Source: J029 sp964482495
Lineage (GTDB): Bacteria; Planctomycetota; UBA1135
Length of the DNA: 64,000 nt
Assembly (NCBI GenBank): GCA_964482495.1
Contig: CAYZXS010000013.1
Span: forward strand, 14,647-78,646
Direction: 5' to 3'
How positions within the stretch are numbered: the first letter of the stretch is position 1; each line of letters begins with the position of its first letter. A model generated the notes under the pieces. The model was not told the DNA's origin, ran no database searches, and saw only the letters and a list, made by a program, of their open reading frames with translations. Below, piece by piece: positions 6,968 through 15,648 of this stretch. A program made the translations under genes and the position numbers.

Positions 6968-9841
6968 CTCGTGCTCCATGCCCGGGTAGAGATGGACCGT
7001 GTCCGGATCCCCCAATCCGAAGAGCTGCCGCAGCGGCCGGCTCAGGAGGCTGTCGCCGTGGTCGCGCCGGACCCGGCTGGCGATCTGGGCCGCGAAGTCG
7101 GGGTCGCCGGAGGCCAGCGCCTCCTCCGCCCAGGCCACGAGCAGCAGCGGCGGCGGCGCCGGCTCGGCCGCGCCCACTGCCTTGCGGAAGGCGAGCAGGG
7201 ACTCGGCGTGGCGCTCGAGGCCTGCGAGGGCCTGGGCGCGCAGGGTCAGGCTGTTGAAGTGGGCAGGATCCAGGTCCAGGGCTTGTTCGGCGGTGGCCAG
7301 AGCTTCGTCGTGGATCAGCATCTCCTGCCAGGCCTGACCGGCCGCGAACAGCAGGTCGGGCTCGCGCCAGCCCAGACCGGCCTCGGGACCCTGGCCGAGG
7401 TCGACCTCCCCCTCCGCCGTCAGGGCGCCGAAGTAGCGCAAGGCCCACTCGGCCTCCCGCTTGGCCACCACCAGCGGCGCTAGCCGGCGCCAGAAGTCGC
7501 GCAGGAAGGGGTCGTCGGGGTGCAGGCGGCTGAGCCGGTAGAGCTCGGCCAGCGGCTGCTCGTCCAGATCGAGCCATTCCTTCTCGGGGGGATTGTCGTA
7601 GTCGTCGCGGACCTCGTAGACCTGGAGCCGCAGGTGGTCGGCGTAAAAGCCCAGGAGGCTGTCTTGGCTGGCGTCGCCGAGCTGGTTCCGCAGATCGGTG
7701 AGCAGCCGACCCGCGCGGGCGGTGGAGCGGCCCTTGTCGGGGCGGCGGTACTCGGTGCCGGCCACGGCCTGCACCGCCCGGCTGAGCGGCCCCTGGAGCG
7801 AGACGGACGGCAGCTGCTCCAACTCCTGGTCGGTCGCCACCCGCATCAGGGCCGAGGCGCCCTCGGGGACGGGCATCGGGGTGGCGCCGCCGAGCACCAG
7901 GAGCCGGGGTTCGCGCCAGCCCTGCGGCAGGATCCACAGCTCGACGCGGTCGAGGCTGGCCCGCATCGCCTGGACCACTCCGCCGACGACCTCCGGGGTC
8001 ACCTGCGAGGGCTGGAAGCTGACCGCCATGCGCCCCTGGGGCGCCAGCCGCGCCGCCGCGGTCACGATCAGCGAGGCGCGCAGGGGGTTGCGGCGCCGCT
8101 GCCACAGGGCCTCGTCCCGCACCAGGATCAGGTCGTAGCTGCCCTCGGCCTCGGCCACCGTGGTGGTGAGCCGGGAAAGCCCGACCGCGCGCCAGTCGGG
8201 GTCGAAGCGGTCGGCCAGGCGGACCAGCGCCGGCGGGTCGCAGGCCAGCCCGGTCTCGCGGATGCCGGCGGCGTTCCAAGCACGCAGCGTGCCGGTGTGC
8301 GGCGGGCCGACCAGCAGCGCGGCGCGGGCGTCGGGCGCGGCGGCGGCCAAGAAGGCGGCCTCGTCCGTCCGCGGCGACAGGTCGTGGAACTCCCGGCGCA
8401 GGAAATTGCGGCCGTCGGCGAGGATCAGGTGGCCGCCGGGGTCGGCGCCTTGGCCCTCGTCCGCATAGCCGAGCCGCCGGATCATGCGCGCCCGCGTCGC
8501 CGGGGTCCTCAGCTCCCCGCGCAGCCCGGCGCGGGTCGCGACCGGGTACTCGTAGCTGTCGTAGAAGGGCGCGGAGGTCTCGGGGTGGAGCGGCGCGCCG
8601 ATCTCGGCCCACGGCAGGACGACGAAGCCGATGCTGAGCAGCAGCCGCGCCAGCAGCGGCAGCGGGCTGGCCAGAGCCAGGCCGCCCGCGGCGAACAGCA
8701 GCCAGGGCAGCGGCTCGGTCAAGAAGCCGAAGTCGGTGTGGCTGTGGTCGAAGGCGAGCCAGGCCAGGCCGAGGCCGGCGCCCAGCCCGACCGCGCCGAT
8801 GCCGGTGCGGCCGCGGGCGCCGACCGCCATGCGCAGCAGGATGCCGCCGCAGACGGCGAGGAAGCCGGCCAGGCGCAGCGCGAGATAGGGGGTGTAGGCG
8901 AGGTCGTCCTCGCTCAGGCGGCTGCCCTCGACCGCGCCCTCGACGGTGAAGCGGGCGACGCGCGGGTCGCCGAGCAGGCTCGCGAAGACCCGCGGGTCCT
9001 CCAGCTTGCTCACGAGCTCGGCGGCGACGCCGAGGCCGTAGTGCACCGCCACCGCCGCGCAGGCCGCCAGCGGCAGGCGCCAGCGGCTGCCGGCGACGCT
9101 GCCGAAGAGCAGCCCGGCCAAGACCGCGGGCAAGCCGAGCGCCAGCAGCCGGCGCAGGTCCTCGGCCGAGGACGAGCCGTCGTAGAGCTCGAGCAGCGGC
9201 AGCAAGAACACCGCGGCGCCGGCGAGGGCGGCGCCGGTCAGCACCTGGACTCCGGTCTCGAGAGGACCGGCAGGGAGCTGGATGGCGTCCTCGGCGCCGG
9301 CGGCGGCGTCGTCCAAGCCGCGCTCGGGCGGCCGGACCGGGGTGGTCAGCCAGGCGGCGAGGCAGGCGACCGCCCAGCCGATCGGGCCGAGGCCGAAGTG
9401 CAGGGTCAGGGCGGCGCCGGCGAGCGCCCCGGGCAGGAACAGCTCGCGGCGGGCGTTGCCGCCGTGGGTGAGGACGTCGGCGAGCCGCCCGGCGACGTGG
9501 CTGAGCGGCAGCAGCAGGATCAGGAAGGGCAGCACGAAGGCGGCGGCGCCGCCGCGGGCGCCGGCCCAGGGCGCGAGCGCCGGCATCAGCCAGCCGATCA
9601 TCGCCACCATCGCCAGCGCCGTCCGCGGACCGAGCCAGCCGCCTCGCCGCGCGGGCTTGATCGCGCGCAGCGGCGCGCCGGCCTCGGCGAGGCGCAGCGA
9701 GAAGGCGCACAGCACCGCGGCGGCCGCGATCGTGGCCGCCAGCGACGAGCCGCCCGCGGTCAACGCCGCGGCGTCGACCAGGCCGAGCAGGACCGCCGTC
9801 AGGGAGGCGGCGTGGAGGAAGATCAGGAGGCTCGCGCTCAT
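6959..9841 (-). CDS. Multipass membrane protein with spermidine-synthase-like domain and TPR tail
   Basis: 960 residues in three parts. The first ~450 residues are very hydrophobic with about a dozen membrane segments. Around residues 500-630 is a Rossmann-like domain (ALLVGPPHTGTLRAWNAAG, an acidic YDLILVRDEALW segment, then LAPQGRMAVSFQP), matching membrane-embedded aminopropyltransferase or methyltransferase-like proteins. The final ~250 residues are helical with tetratricopeptide features (HDEALATAEQALDLDP, ALAGLERHAESLLAFRKA). ATG 9841 overlaps the stop of the upstream methyltransferase as ATGA, so the two are translationally coupled. The frame stays open to 11404, but that part is antisense to mutY. 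Families like this are common in planctomycetes and have no settled function. True polyamine synthase activity is doubtful because the canonical GGGDG motif is replaced by VGPPHTG. Confidence 0.75.
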   Translation of the reverse strand: MSASLLIFLHAASLTAVLLGLVDAAALTAGGSSLAATIAAAAVLCAFSLRLAEAGAPLRAIKPARRGGWLGPRTALAMVAMIGWLMPALAPWAGARGGAAAFVLPFLILLLPLSHVAGRLADVLTHGGNARRELFLPGALAGAALTLHFGLGPIGWAVACLAAWLTTPVRPPERGLDDAAAGAEDAIQLPAGPLETGVQVLTGAALAGAAVFLLPLLELYDGSSSAEDLRRLLALGLPAVLAGLLFGSVAGSRWRLPLAACAAVAVHYGLGVAAELVSKLEDPRVFASLLGDPRVARFTVEGAVEGSRLSEDDLAYTPYLALRLAGFLAVCGGILLRMAVGARGRTGIGAVGLGAGLGLAWLAFDHSHTDFGFLTEPLPWLLFAAGGLALASPLPLLARLLLSIGFVVLPWAEIGAPLHPETSAPFYDSYEYPVATRAGLRGELRTPATRARMIRRLGYADEGQGADPGGHLILADGRNFLRREFHDLSPRTDEAAFLAAAAPDARAALLVGPPHTGTLRAWNAAGIRETGLACDPPALVRLADRFDPDWRAVGLSRLTTTVAEAEGSYDLILVRDEALWQRRRNPLRASLIVTAAARLAPQGRMAVSFQPSQVTPEVVGGVVQAMRASLDRVELWILPQGWREPRLLVLGGATPMPVPEGASALMRVATDQELEQLPSVSLQGPLSRAVQAVAGTEYRRPDKGRSTARAGRLLTDLRNQLGDASQDSLLGFYADHLRLQVYEVRDDYDNPPEKEWLDLDEQPLAELYRLSRLHPDDPFLRDFWRRLAPLVVAKREAEWALRYFGALTAEGEVDLGQGPEAGLGWREPDLLFAAGQAWQEMLIHDEALATAEQALDLDPAHFNSLTLRAQALAGLERHAESLLAFRKAVGAAEPAPPPLLLVAWAEEALASGDPDFAAQIASRVRRDHGDSLLSRPLRQLFGLGDPDTVHLYPGMEHEGG

Positions 9842-10518
9842 TCCTCGCGCTCCAGCAGCAGCAGGACGTTCTCGGAGAGGAGCGGCAGGGTCTGCCGCAG
9901 GCGCAGCAGACGCCAGCCGGCCTGGCTGACCTCGGCTTCGATCTGCCGGCGGGAGATGCGCTCTCGGATCACGTGGTAGGGGAGGTGCAGCCGACGCCGC
10001 AGCCGGCGCAAGGCCATCTTGTAATGCCAGCCCGGATAGTAGGCGACCACGGCGCGGCGAGCCAACCCGCGCATGCCGCGCAGGGCGTCGATCCGGCCGT
10101 CGCGGTCGAAGTGCTGGAGGAAGCGGAAGCTGATCGCGACCGCGTCGCCGGGCGGGTCCAGCGGCGGGGCCAGGGCGTCGGCGAGCAGGTAGCGGCCGGC
10201 GCCGTGCTTGGCGCGGGCGGCTCGGAGCATCTCGGCGCTGCGGTCGAGGTGCAGGACCTCGCAGCCGGCGGCGCGCAGCCGGTCGGTGAAGCGGCCGGTG
10301 CCCGCGGGGGCGTCGATCACCAGCGGCGGCAGCGCGCCGCCGCCGGCTCGGCGCAGCAGGCCGGCGAGGTTGCGCCAGATCCAGGCGTTGTTGAGCCGGC
10401 CGAGGCCGCGGAAGCGCTTGTCGTAGCGCGCGGCCATGTCCCGGTCGCGGTAGGCTGCGCCCCAGTCCGAGCCCGCCGGGTTCGCCTGCTCCGTCCTCGT
10501 CGCCTTGGATTCCGCCAC
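9838..10518 (-). CDS. Class I SAM-dependent methyltransferase
   Basis: About 226 residues. Motif I is VIDAPAGTGRFTDRL, followed by EVLHLDRSAEML (acidic end of strand 2) and AVAISFRFLQHFDR (motif IV region), a plain class I small-molecule fold. The GTG start at 10518 is the longest option and overlaps the opposite mutY start at 10505 by 14 bases. A start at the downstream Met in DMAARYDKRF is possible. The stop overlaps the start of the 960-aa membrane protein (ATGA), so they form an operon, perhaps modifying a lipid or polyamine-like product. The substrate is unknown. Confidence 0.75.
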   Translation of the reverse strand: MAESKATRTEQANPAGSDWGAAYRDRDMAARYDKRFRGLGRLNNAWIWRNLAGLLRRAGGGALPPLVIDAPAGTGRFTDRLRAAGCEVLHLDRSAEMLRAARAKHGAGRYLLADALAPPLDPPGDAVAISFRFLQHFDRDGRIDALRGMRGLARRAVVAYYPGWHYKMALRRLRRRLHLPYHVIRERISRRQIEAEVSQAGWRLLRLRQTLPLLSENVLLLLEREE

Positions 10519-11536
10519 CTTCGTTCGCCGCCTGCTCGACTGGTTCGCCGCCCGCCGCCGCGAACTCCCGTGGCGGCGGGACGCCGATCCCTACCGCGTC
10601 TGGGTGTCGGAGGTCATGCTCCAGCAGACGCGCGTCGAGGCGGTGGTGCCATTCTACGAGCGGTGGATGGCCCGTTTCCCCGATGTGGCGGCGCTGGCCG
10701 CCGCCGACGAGCAGGAGGTCCTGAAGCACTGGGCCGGGCTGGGCTACTACCGCCGCGCGCGCATGCTGCACGCCGCCGCGCGCCAGGTGAGCGCCGGCGG
10801 CGGGGCGCTCCCGACCGACCGCGCCGCCTGGCAGGCCCTGCCCGGGGTGGGGGAGTACGCCTCCGCGGCGATCGCCAGCATCGCCCTCGGCGTTCGCGTG
10901 CCGGTGGTCGACGGCAACGTCAAGCGGGTGGCCGCGCGCTACCTGGCGCTGGAGCTGGCCGCCGATGACCGCGCCCTGCACCGGGCGGCCGAGGCCTGGG
11001 GCGCCGAGCTCCACGCCACCGCTGCGGCCGGCGACGCGCCCGGCGACCTCAACCAAGCCTTGATGGAGCTCGGCGCCACCGTCTGCGCCCCGCGCACCGC
11101 CCGCTGCCAGGATTGCCCAGCCGCCGCCGGCTGCGCCTCCCGCGCCGCCGAGCCGCTCGCCTTGCCCTTGCCGCCCAAGAAGACCGAGTGGAAGGAGCTG
11201 CGCCTCGACTTCCTGCTCGCCGAACGGGACGGCAGCTTCCTCCTGGAGCAGAAGCGCGACGGCTGGACCCCCGGCCTGTGGGAGCCGCCGGCGTTGGAAG
11301 ACGGGGTCAAGCTCCTTCATGCAGTTTCGGGCGCGAAGGGCCCGCCATCCAGCCGGAGCGAAGCCCGGCCGTTGGGCAGCGTGCGCCACACCATCACGCA
11401 CCACAAGATCGAGGCCCGCGCCTTCGCCCTCCCCGGCTGGGACGGAGAGGGGGGGATCGACCCTGCGACCGTCCCGCTCAGCGGCCTCGGCCGCAAGCTG
11501 ATCGCGCTGGTCGCGCAGAGCGGCGCGGAGGGTTGA
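10505..11536 (+). CDS. mutY: A/G-specific adenine DNA glycosylase MutY
   Basis: 343 residues. Removes adenine mispaired with 8-oxoguanine in base-excision repair. The catalytic Glu is E36 (WVSEVMLQQT). The helix-hairpin-helix is LPGVGEYASAAI and the catalytic Asp is D136 (VPVVDGNVKR). The [4Fe-4S] cluster ligands C194, C201, C204 and C210 keep the C-x6-C-x2-C-x5-C spacing. The C-terminal ~120 residues (LLEQKRDGWTPGLWEPP, HTITHHKIEAR) are the NUDIX-like 8-oxoG recognition domain. The start is a TTG at 10505, chosen because the family N-terminus begins there; no ATG is available. It is divergent from and slightly overlaps the methyltransferase gene. Confidence 0.93.
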   Translation: MDSATFVRRLLDWFAARRRELPWRRDADPYRVWVSEVMLQQTRVEAVVPFYERWMARFPDVAALAAADEQEVLKHWAGLGYYRRARMLHAAARQVSAGGGALPTDRAAWQALPGVGEYASAAIASIALGVRVPVVDGNVKRVAARYLALELAADDRALHRAAEAWGAELHATAAAGDAPGDLNQALMELGATVCAPRTARCQDCPAAAGCASRAAEPLALPLPPKKTEWKELRLDFLLAERDGSFLLEQKRDGWTPGLWEPPALEDGVKLLHAVSGAKGPPSSRSEARPLGSVRHTITHHKIEARAFALPGWDGEGGIDPATVPLSGLGRKLIALVAQSGAEG

Positions 11537-11550
11537 CGCGCGCCCGGCGG

Positions 11551-11646
11551 GACCCCCCGCTGGAGTCGCTCGACGTCTGGTGCCAGATTGGCACCAAGCG
11601 TCGAGGGCCCAGAATCCGGACTTGGAGGACGAGGCAGCGGGGGGTC
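11551..11646. repeat. Nested inverted repeats between convergent genes
   Basis: The outer pair is a perfect 12-mer, GACCCCCCGCTG at 11551-11562 and its reverse complement at 11635-11646. Inside is a long hairpin with 16-nt arms (11569-11584 and 11590-11605, loop AGATT) with one wobble and one mismatch. It lies between the mutY stop and the end of the convergent zinc-ribbon gene, so a bidirectional terminator is the simplest reading. The outer pair is unusual for that. Confidence 0.7.
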
Positions 11647-11665
11647 GAGGCCGGCGCCGGCGTCT

Positions 11666-12427
11666 CTAGGACGCCGCCGTCTGGTGCAGGCTGCGCCAGT
11701 TCAGCAGCGCTTCCTTGACGTCCTCCCGCGGCGCGCCGAGGCAGTGCTTCCAGTCCTCATGCTGCCCGCGCGGGTGCTCGGCGATGGCCTCGAGCGTCCG
11801 CAGGATCAGCGTCGCCGCCCAGGCGTCGTCGTGGTCGATGCGCGGCCATTCCCGGAGCACGCTGCGCAGCTCGACGCGGTCGATCCGGAAGAAGTTCTGG
11901 ATCTCGGCGTCGGAGAGGCCCGGGTGGCGGACCAGCGCCTCGAGGCACAAGCGCACGGTCAGGCGGTCCTTCAGGGAGAGCTCGTTGGAGTCCACCGCCT
12001 CGGAGCGCGAAGGCTGACGGCGCGGCGGCAGCTGGGTCGGCACCCGCGGCGGCAGCAGGGAGGCCGCGGGGCCGCGGGCGGGGGATCGGGCCGGCGTCGG
12101 GGTCGGGGTCGGCGCCGGGGCGGGGGCGGGGGCGGGGGCGGGCTCGGGGGTGGACTCGGGCCCGGGCTCGGGCTCCACCGCCGGCTCCGGCTCCGGCGGT
12201 CCGACGGATTCAACCGGCTCCACCCGCGGCCAACTGCTGGCGACCCGCTCGCGGTCGTCGGCGTCGAGTACGTAGGACTCGGCGAGGCCGCAGACGCCGC
12301 AGACGTAGTAACTGAGCCGGGCGCTGTCCGAGAAGCTGAGCCGCAGGCCGGACTTCTTGTCGAGAGAGTAGGGCTGGCCCGAGTGGACCTTGCGCGAGCC
12401 GCAGCGGGGGCAGATACCGTTCTTCAT
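11666..12427 (-). CDS. Zinc-ribbon protein with proline-rich linker, function unknown
   Basis: 253 residues. The N-terminus has a four-Cys zinc ribbon (CPRCGSRKV ... YVCGVCGLAESY). Residues 75-120 are a low-complexity linker of Glu-Pro, Ala-Pro and Thr-Pro dipeptides. The C-terminal ~110 residues are helical (LKDRLTVRLCLEALVRHPGLSDAEIQ, then DDAWAATLILRTLEAI). There is no signal peptide, so it is cytoplasmic. The ribbon resembles those of transcription-associated or nucleic-acid-binding proteins, but nothing more specific can be said. It starts 44 bases after the HEAT-protein stop on the same strand and may be co-transcribed with it. Confidence 0.65.
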   Translation of the reverse strand: MKNGICPRCGSRKVHSGQPYSLDKKSGLRLSFSDSARLSYYVCGVCGLAESYVLDADDRERVASSWPRVEPVESVGPPEPEPAVEPEPGPESTPEPAPAPAPAPAPTPTPTPARSPARGPAASLLPPRVPTQLPPRRQPSRSEAVDSNELSLKDRLTVRLCLEALVRHPGLSDAEIQNFFRIDRVELRSVLREWPRIDHDDAWAATLILRTLEAIAEHPRGQHEDWKHCLGAPREDVKEALLNWRSLHQTAAS

Positions 12428-12471
12428 CAGTCGTGCAGGTACGCCCTGCCCCCTCCAGCTTAGCGCCGAAA

Positions 12472-15400
12472 CTAGAACAGGATCGGCGGCGCCGACCGCG
12501 CCGGGCCGGCCTGCAGCCGGTCCAGCGCCTCGCGGGCGGCGGCGCGCACCGCTTCGTCCTCGTCCTTGAGCAGCCGGATCAGCGTTGGCACGGACTCCAG
12601 CACCTGGAAGGCGGCGAGCGCCTTGGCGGCTTCGGCGCGGACCGCCCCGTCCTCGTCGCGGAGCATGGCGAGCAGCTCTTGCAGCGCCGATTCGCGGGTG
12701 GGCGCGGGCGCAGAAGCCGCGTCCGGCTCTTGCGCTGCCGGCTGCGCGCCTTCGCTGCGCCAGTAGCTCAGCTCCTCGCGATATTGCCGCAGCGCCGCCA
12801 ACGAGCTCTGGATGTCGGCGCGGACGTCGGCGCTCTCGGCCCAGAGCAGGGCCTCGGCGAGGGCCACGGCGGCGTCATCGCTGCCGATGCCGGTGAGGGC
12901 CTCGATCGCCGCGCGCTGCAGCTGCTCCCGCTGACGGCGGTCCATCGAGCGCACCTGGAAGGCGGCGACGAAGGCCGGGATGAACTGCGCCTCGCGGTAC
13001 TCCGAGAGCGCTTCAACGGCGTCGAGCGAACCCGCTGCGGCGGCTCGTTCGAGCAGCTGGCTGCGCTCCGGGGTCCGGGCTTCGCCAGCCAGGACGGCGA
13101 CCGCCTTCTGGATGGCGCCCCAGCTCTCGCTGCCTTCCGGCCAGCGGGAGAGGACCCGCTCGGCGAGCAGGGCTGCGGCCTCCGCTCGCAGCGAATCGAA
13201 ACCGGCCAAGGTCCGCCGCTGCACGTCCTCGTGGACCGCGGGGTCGGAGAGCACCGCCTGGAGGAAGCGCGCCTGGCGGTCCGGATCCGGGAACACAAAG
13301 TCGCAGTGCTCGACCGCCAGGCGGTCGGCCCCGGAGAGGGGAGTCCAACGCGGCTCGCGCAGGAGGGCCAGGCACAGGGCCTCGGCGTCCGGGTGGCCGA
13401 GCTGAACCGCGACCCGGCAGGCCGCCGTCCGCTGTAGCAGCGAGCGCTCTGCCCCGGGAGCGGCGAGGTCGGCGATCCACCCCGAGACACCGGGTTCTTC
13501 CAGCAAGGGCAGGACGAGGACCTCCCAGGGGTCGAGGTTGGAGTGCCGCTCGGACCAGAGATCGAGCAGACGGAAGCGCTCTTCGGGCAGGAGGAGGCGC
13601 AGCGCGGCGAGGCCGGGGTTCTCGGCCAGCTCTTGATTCCAGGTCTTCGCTAGCGCCGAGCTGACCAGGCGCCGGTCCTCGGTGGCGAGGGCGTGGCGCA
13701 GCGTGAAGGCCGCCCCTTCTCGGCAGTTGGAGACCTTGCCGATCAGGAAGGAGTTGATCCGATTGCGGTCGCTCTTGTTGGTGTAGGGCAGCTCTCGATC
13801 CTGCCAGCGCACCTCGAGCAGGCGGGTGCCGAGCGCCCCGTCAGCGTGCCAATCCCAGCCATTCAGCCCTCTGTCCATCTTCGCGCGGACCTCGGGGCTT
13901 CCGTTGGCGGCCAGGTCCAGCAAGATGGACTCGCGCCGCTCGCCCAGGCCGCCCGAACTCATCAAGGCGTTGGCGACGGCAAGGTCCTCCCGCGCCCATC
14001 CGCGCACCCGCTCGAACCACTCGGGCCGCCAGTGCTCCGGCTCGACGTCGAGCAAGATCGTCTGGGCCGTCTCGAGCAGCTCCTCGTCATCGACGCTCAG
14101 GAGTTCATCGAGCATCGCCAGGTAGGCCTCGTTGATCTCCGGGAACGCCCGCCGGTAGCTGCGGCTAGGGCCGCGGTTGCTCCAATCCCAGACCCCGTAC
14201 TGGCGCTCATGAAGGAGCTTCAGCGCCTCCCTGCGGACCAGCGGGTCGGGGTCGGCGATGGCGCCGGCCAGGCGGCTGGCGTCGGCCTGGAGCGCGAGGC
14301 ACTTGGCGGCGATCCGGCGCAGCTCCGGCCGGTCCTCGGCGTCGATCAGCCGCTCCCAGACCCCCTGGGTTCCCTTCATGGGATTGCCATTGTCGAGCAG
14401 GGAACCGACCACCTCCATGGCGTCCTGGAGCCGCAACCCGAGCGCCAGATCACCCGCCAGCTGGCGCAGCTCGTCATCCATCGCGCCGCCGGAGGCGACG
14501 TTGTGCAGCAGCGGCAGCGCCCGCGGCCGCATGCGGTCCGAGCGCAGCAGCTTCGCCACCAGCGCCGTCAGCTTCGACGGCGGCGTCGGCCAGCCGTTGC
14601 TGCTGCCGCGCCACATGCCGTTGCTCAGGCTGTGCTCCATGCGCCCCTGCAGGATCTCGACCAGCTGAAAGCGCCAGCTCTCCGGCGCCTTGGCGAAGAA
14701 GGCGTCCATGAGGGCGACCGCGCCTTCGGGGTCGATCCAGAACAGGACCTCGAGCGGGTCGAGGAAGAGGTCGACCGGAGGATCCTCGAGCGTGTGCAGC
14801 ACGCGCAGCGCCAAGGATGGCGCGGCGCGCAGGCCGAGGTTGACGAGGCCCTTGAAGTTCTCCGCCGCCACCATGCGCTGCACCTCGCGGTCCATGCTGA
14901 CTCCAGGCAGGCCGAAGCTGGCCTCGAGGAAGGCGCGGCGGTCGGCCGGCAGCTCCTCGAGCAGCCGCTCCAGCTCGCCCTTCGGGGCCGGCGGCTCCGG
15001 CGCCGGCGGGGCCTGGGCGGCGATCGCGGCGTCGGCCTCGTCGAGGACCTCCTGCCGCGCCAACCGCCAGTTGACGCAGACTAGGAGGGACTCAGCTTCT
15101 TCCACCGCCCCTTCGGGAGCCGGCATGAGGAGCGGCGTGCCGATGCTCAGCTTCAGCCCGGACAAGGGCAGCAGCACCTGGTCGAGCGCGCGCTTGGCCT
15201 CCGCCGGCCGGCCGGTGGCGAGCAGGTAGCGCGCCCGCCCCGGGCTGAAGACTTGATAGAGCAGGTTCGGCACCTGCTCGGCGCGCTGGTCGTTCACGCG
15301 CAGCCACAGCCGATTCACCATCTCGTCGCAGGCCGCCAGGTCGCGGCTGGTCTGCCAGTGCAGCTCGACCTCGGCGAAGGCCTGCTGCAAGCCGGGCACG

Positions 15401-15576
15401 TCCAGCGGCTCGACGTCTTGGATCCGGGTCCCGCCCTCGTGGCCGATCTGACCGGCCCAGACCAGGCCCTTGCCCAGCTCCTGCGCCGCTAGCGGCCCGG
15501 CCAGCGGAACGACGAAGGAGAGCGCCAGCGCCAGCGCGGCCAGCGGCGAGAGGGACCAGGCGTGGAAGATCTTCAT
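12472..15576 (-). CDS. Secreted HEAT-repeat protein
   Basis: About 1034 residues with a signal peptide (MKIFHAWSLSPLAAL ... PLAAQ). After a 200-residue TPR-like N-terminal part the protein is almost entirely alpha-helical solenoid. Clear HEAT/PBS-lyase-type units include AGAIADPDPLVRREALKLLHE and, at the C-terminus, ELLAMLRDEDGAVRAEAAKA and LIRLLKDEDEAVRAAAREAL. No catalytic domain is visible; the fold is a protein-protein scaffold, here exported. An in-frame ATG at 15615 is rejected in favour of the signal peptide start. Four 11-bp-spaced TGTCAA-like repeats lie 33-72 bases upstream, linking it to the adjacent PhoB-type regulator. Confidence 0.75.
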   Translation of the reverse strand: MKIFHAWSLSPLAALALALSFVVPLAGPLAAQELGKGLVWAGQIGHEGGTRIQDVEPLDVPGLQQAFAEVELHWQTSRDLAACDEMVNRLWLRVNDQRAEQVPNLLYQVFSPGRARYLLATGRPAEAKRALDQVLLPLSGLKLSIGTPLLMPAPEGAVEEAESLLVCVNWRLARQEVLDEADAAIAAQAPPAPEPPAPKGELERLLEELPADRRAFLEASFGLPGVSMDREVQRMVAAENFKGLVNLGLRAAPSLALRVLHTLEDPPVDLFLDPLEVLFWIDPEGAVALMDAFFAKAPESWRFQLVEILQGRMEHSLSNGMWRGSSNGWPTPPSKLTALVAKLLRSDRMRPRALPLLHNVASGGAMDDELRQLAGDLALGLRLQDAMEVVGSLLDNGNPMKGTQGVWERLIDAEDRPELRRIAAKCLALQADASRLAGAIADPDPLVRREALKLLHERQYGVWDWSNRGPSRSYRRAFPEINEAYLAMLDELLSVDDEELLETAQTILLDVEPEHWRPEWFERVRGWAREDLAVANALMSSGGLGERRESILLDLAANGSPEVRAKMDRGLNGWDWHADGALGTRLLEVRWQDRELPYTNKSDRNRINSFLIGKVSNCREGAAFTLRHALATEDRRLVSSALAKTWNQELAENPGLAALRLLLPEERFRLLDLWSERHSNLDPWEVLVLPLLEEPGVSGWIADLAAPGAERSLLQRTAACRVAVQLGHPDAEALCLALLREPRWTPLSGADRLAVEHCDFVFPDPDRQARFLQAVLSDPAVHEDVQRRTLAGFDSLRAEAAALLAERVLSRWPEGSESWGAIQKAVAVLAGEARTPERSQLLERAAAAGSLDAVEALSEYREAQFIPAFVAAFQVRSMDRRQREQLQRAAIEALTGIGSDDAAVALAEALLWAESADVRADIQSSLAALRQYREELSYWRSEGAQPAAQEPDAASAPAPTRESALQELLAMLRDEDGAVRAEAAKALAAFQVLESVPTLIRLLKDEDEAVRAAAREALDRLQAGPARSAPPILF

Positions 15577-15608
15577 GACCAGGATCGTGCCTCGGCACAG
15601 CTCCCAGC

Positions 15609-15648
15609 TTGTCACCCCGCCGTCCCGGGGGTGTCAACGCCCTGTCAA
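15609..15648 (-). promoter_or_regulatory. Four-unit Pho-box-like repeat upstream of the HEAT gene
   Basis: Units with strict 11-bp period: TTGTCAC (15609), CCGTCCC (15620), GTGTCAA (15631) and CTGTCAA (15642), given on the + strand. The last unit overlaps the response regulator stop codon. On the coding strand the repeats read TTGACA. No convincing -10 follows, so this is the weakest of the three sites as a promoter. Confidence 0.5.

Noticed and set aside
9842..11404. Upstream extension of the 960-aa membrane protein
   Set aside because: The frame is open but antisense to mutY, and the coupled ATGA start at 9841 explains the true N-terminus.
12090..12190. Tandem DNA repeat in the zinc-ribbon gene
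   Set aside because: It is the codon image of an Ala/Thr/Glu-Pro linker in a GC-rich gene, not an independent repeat.
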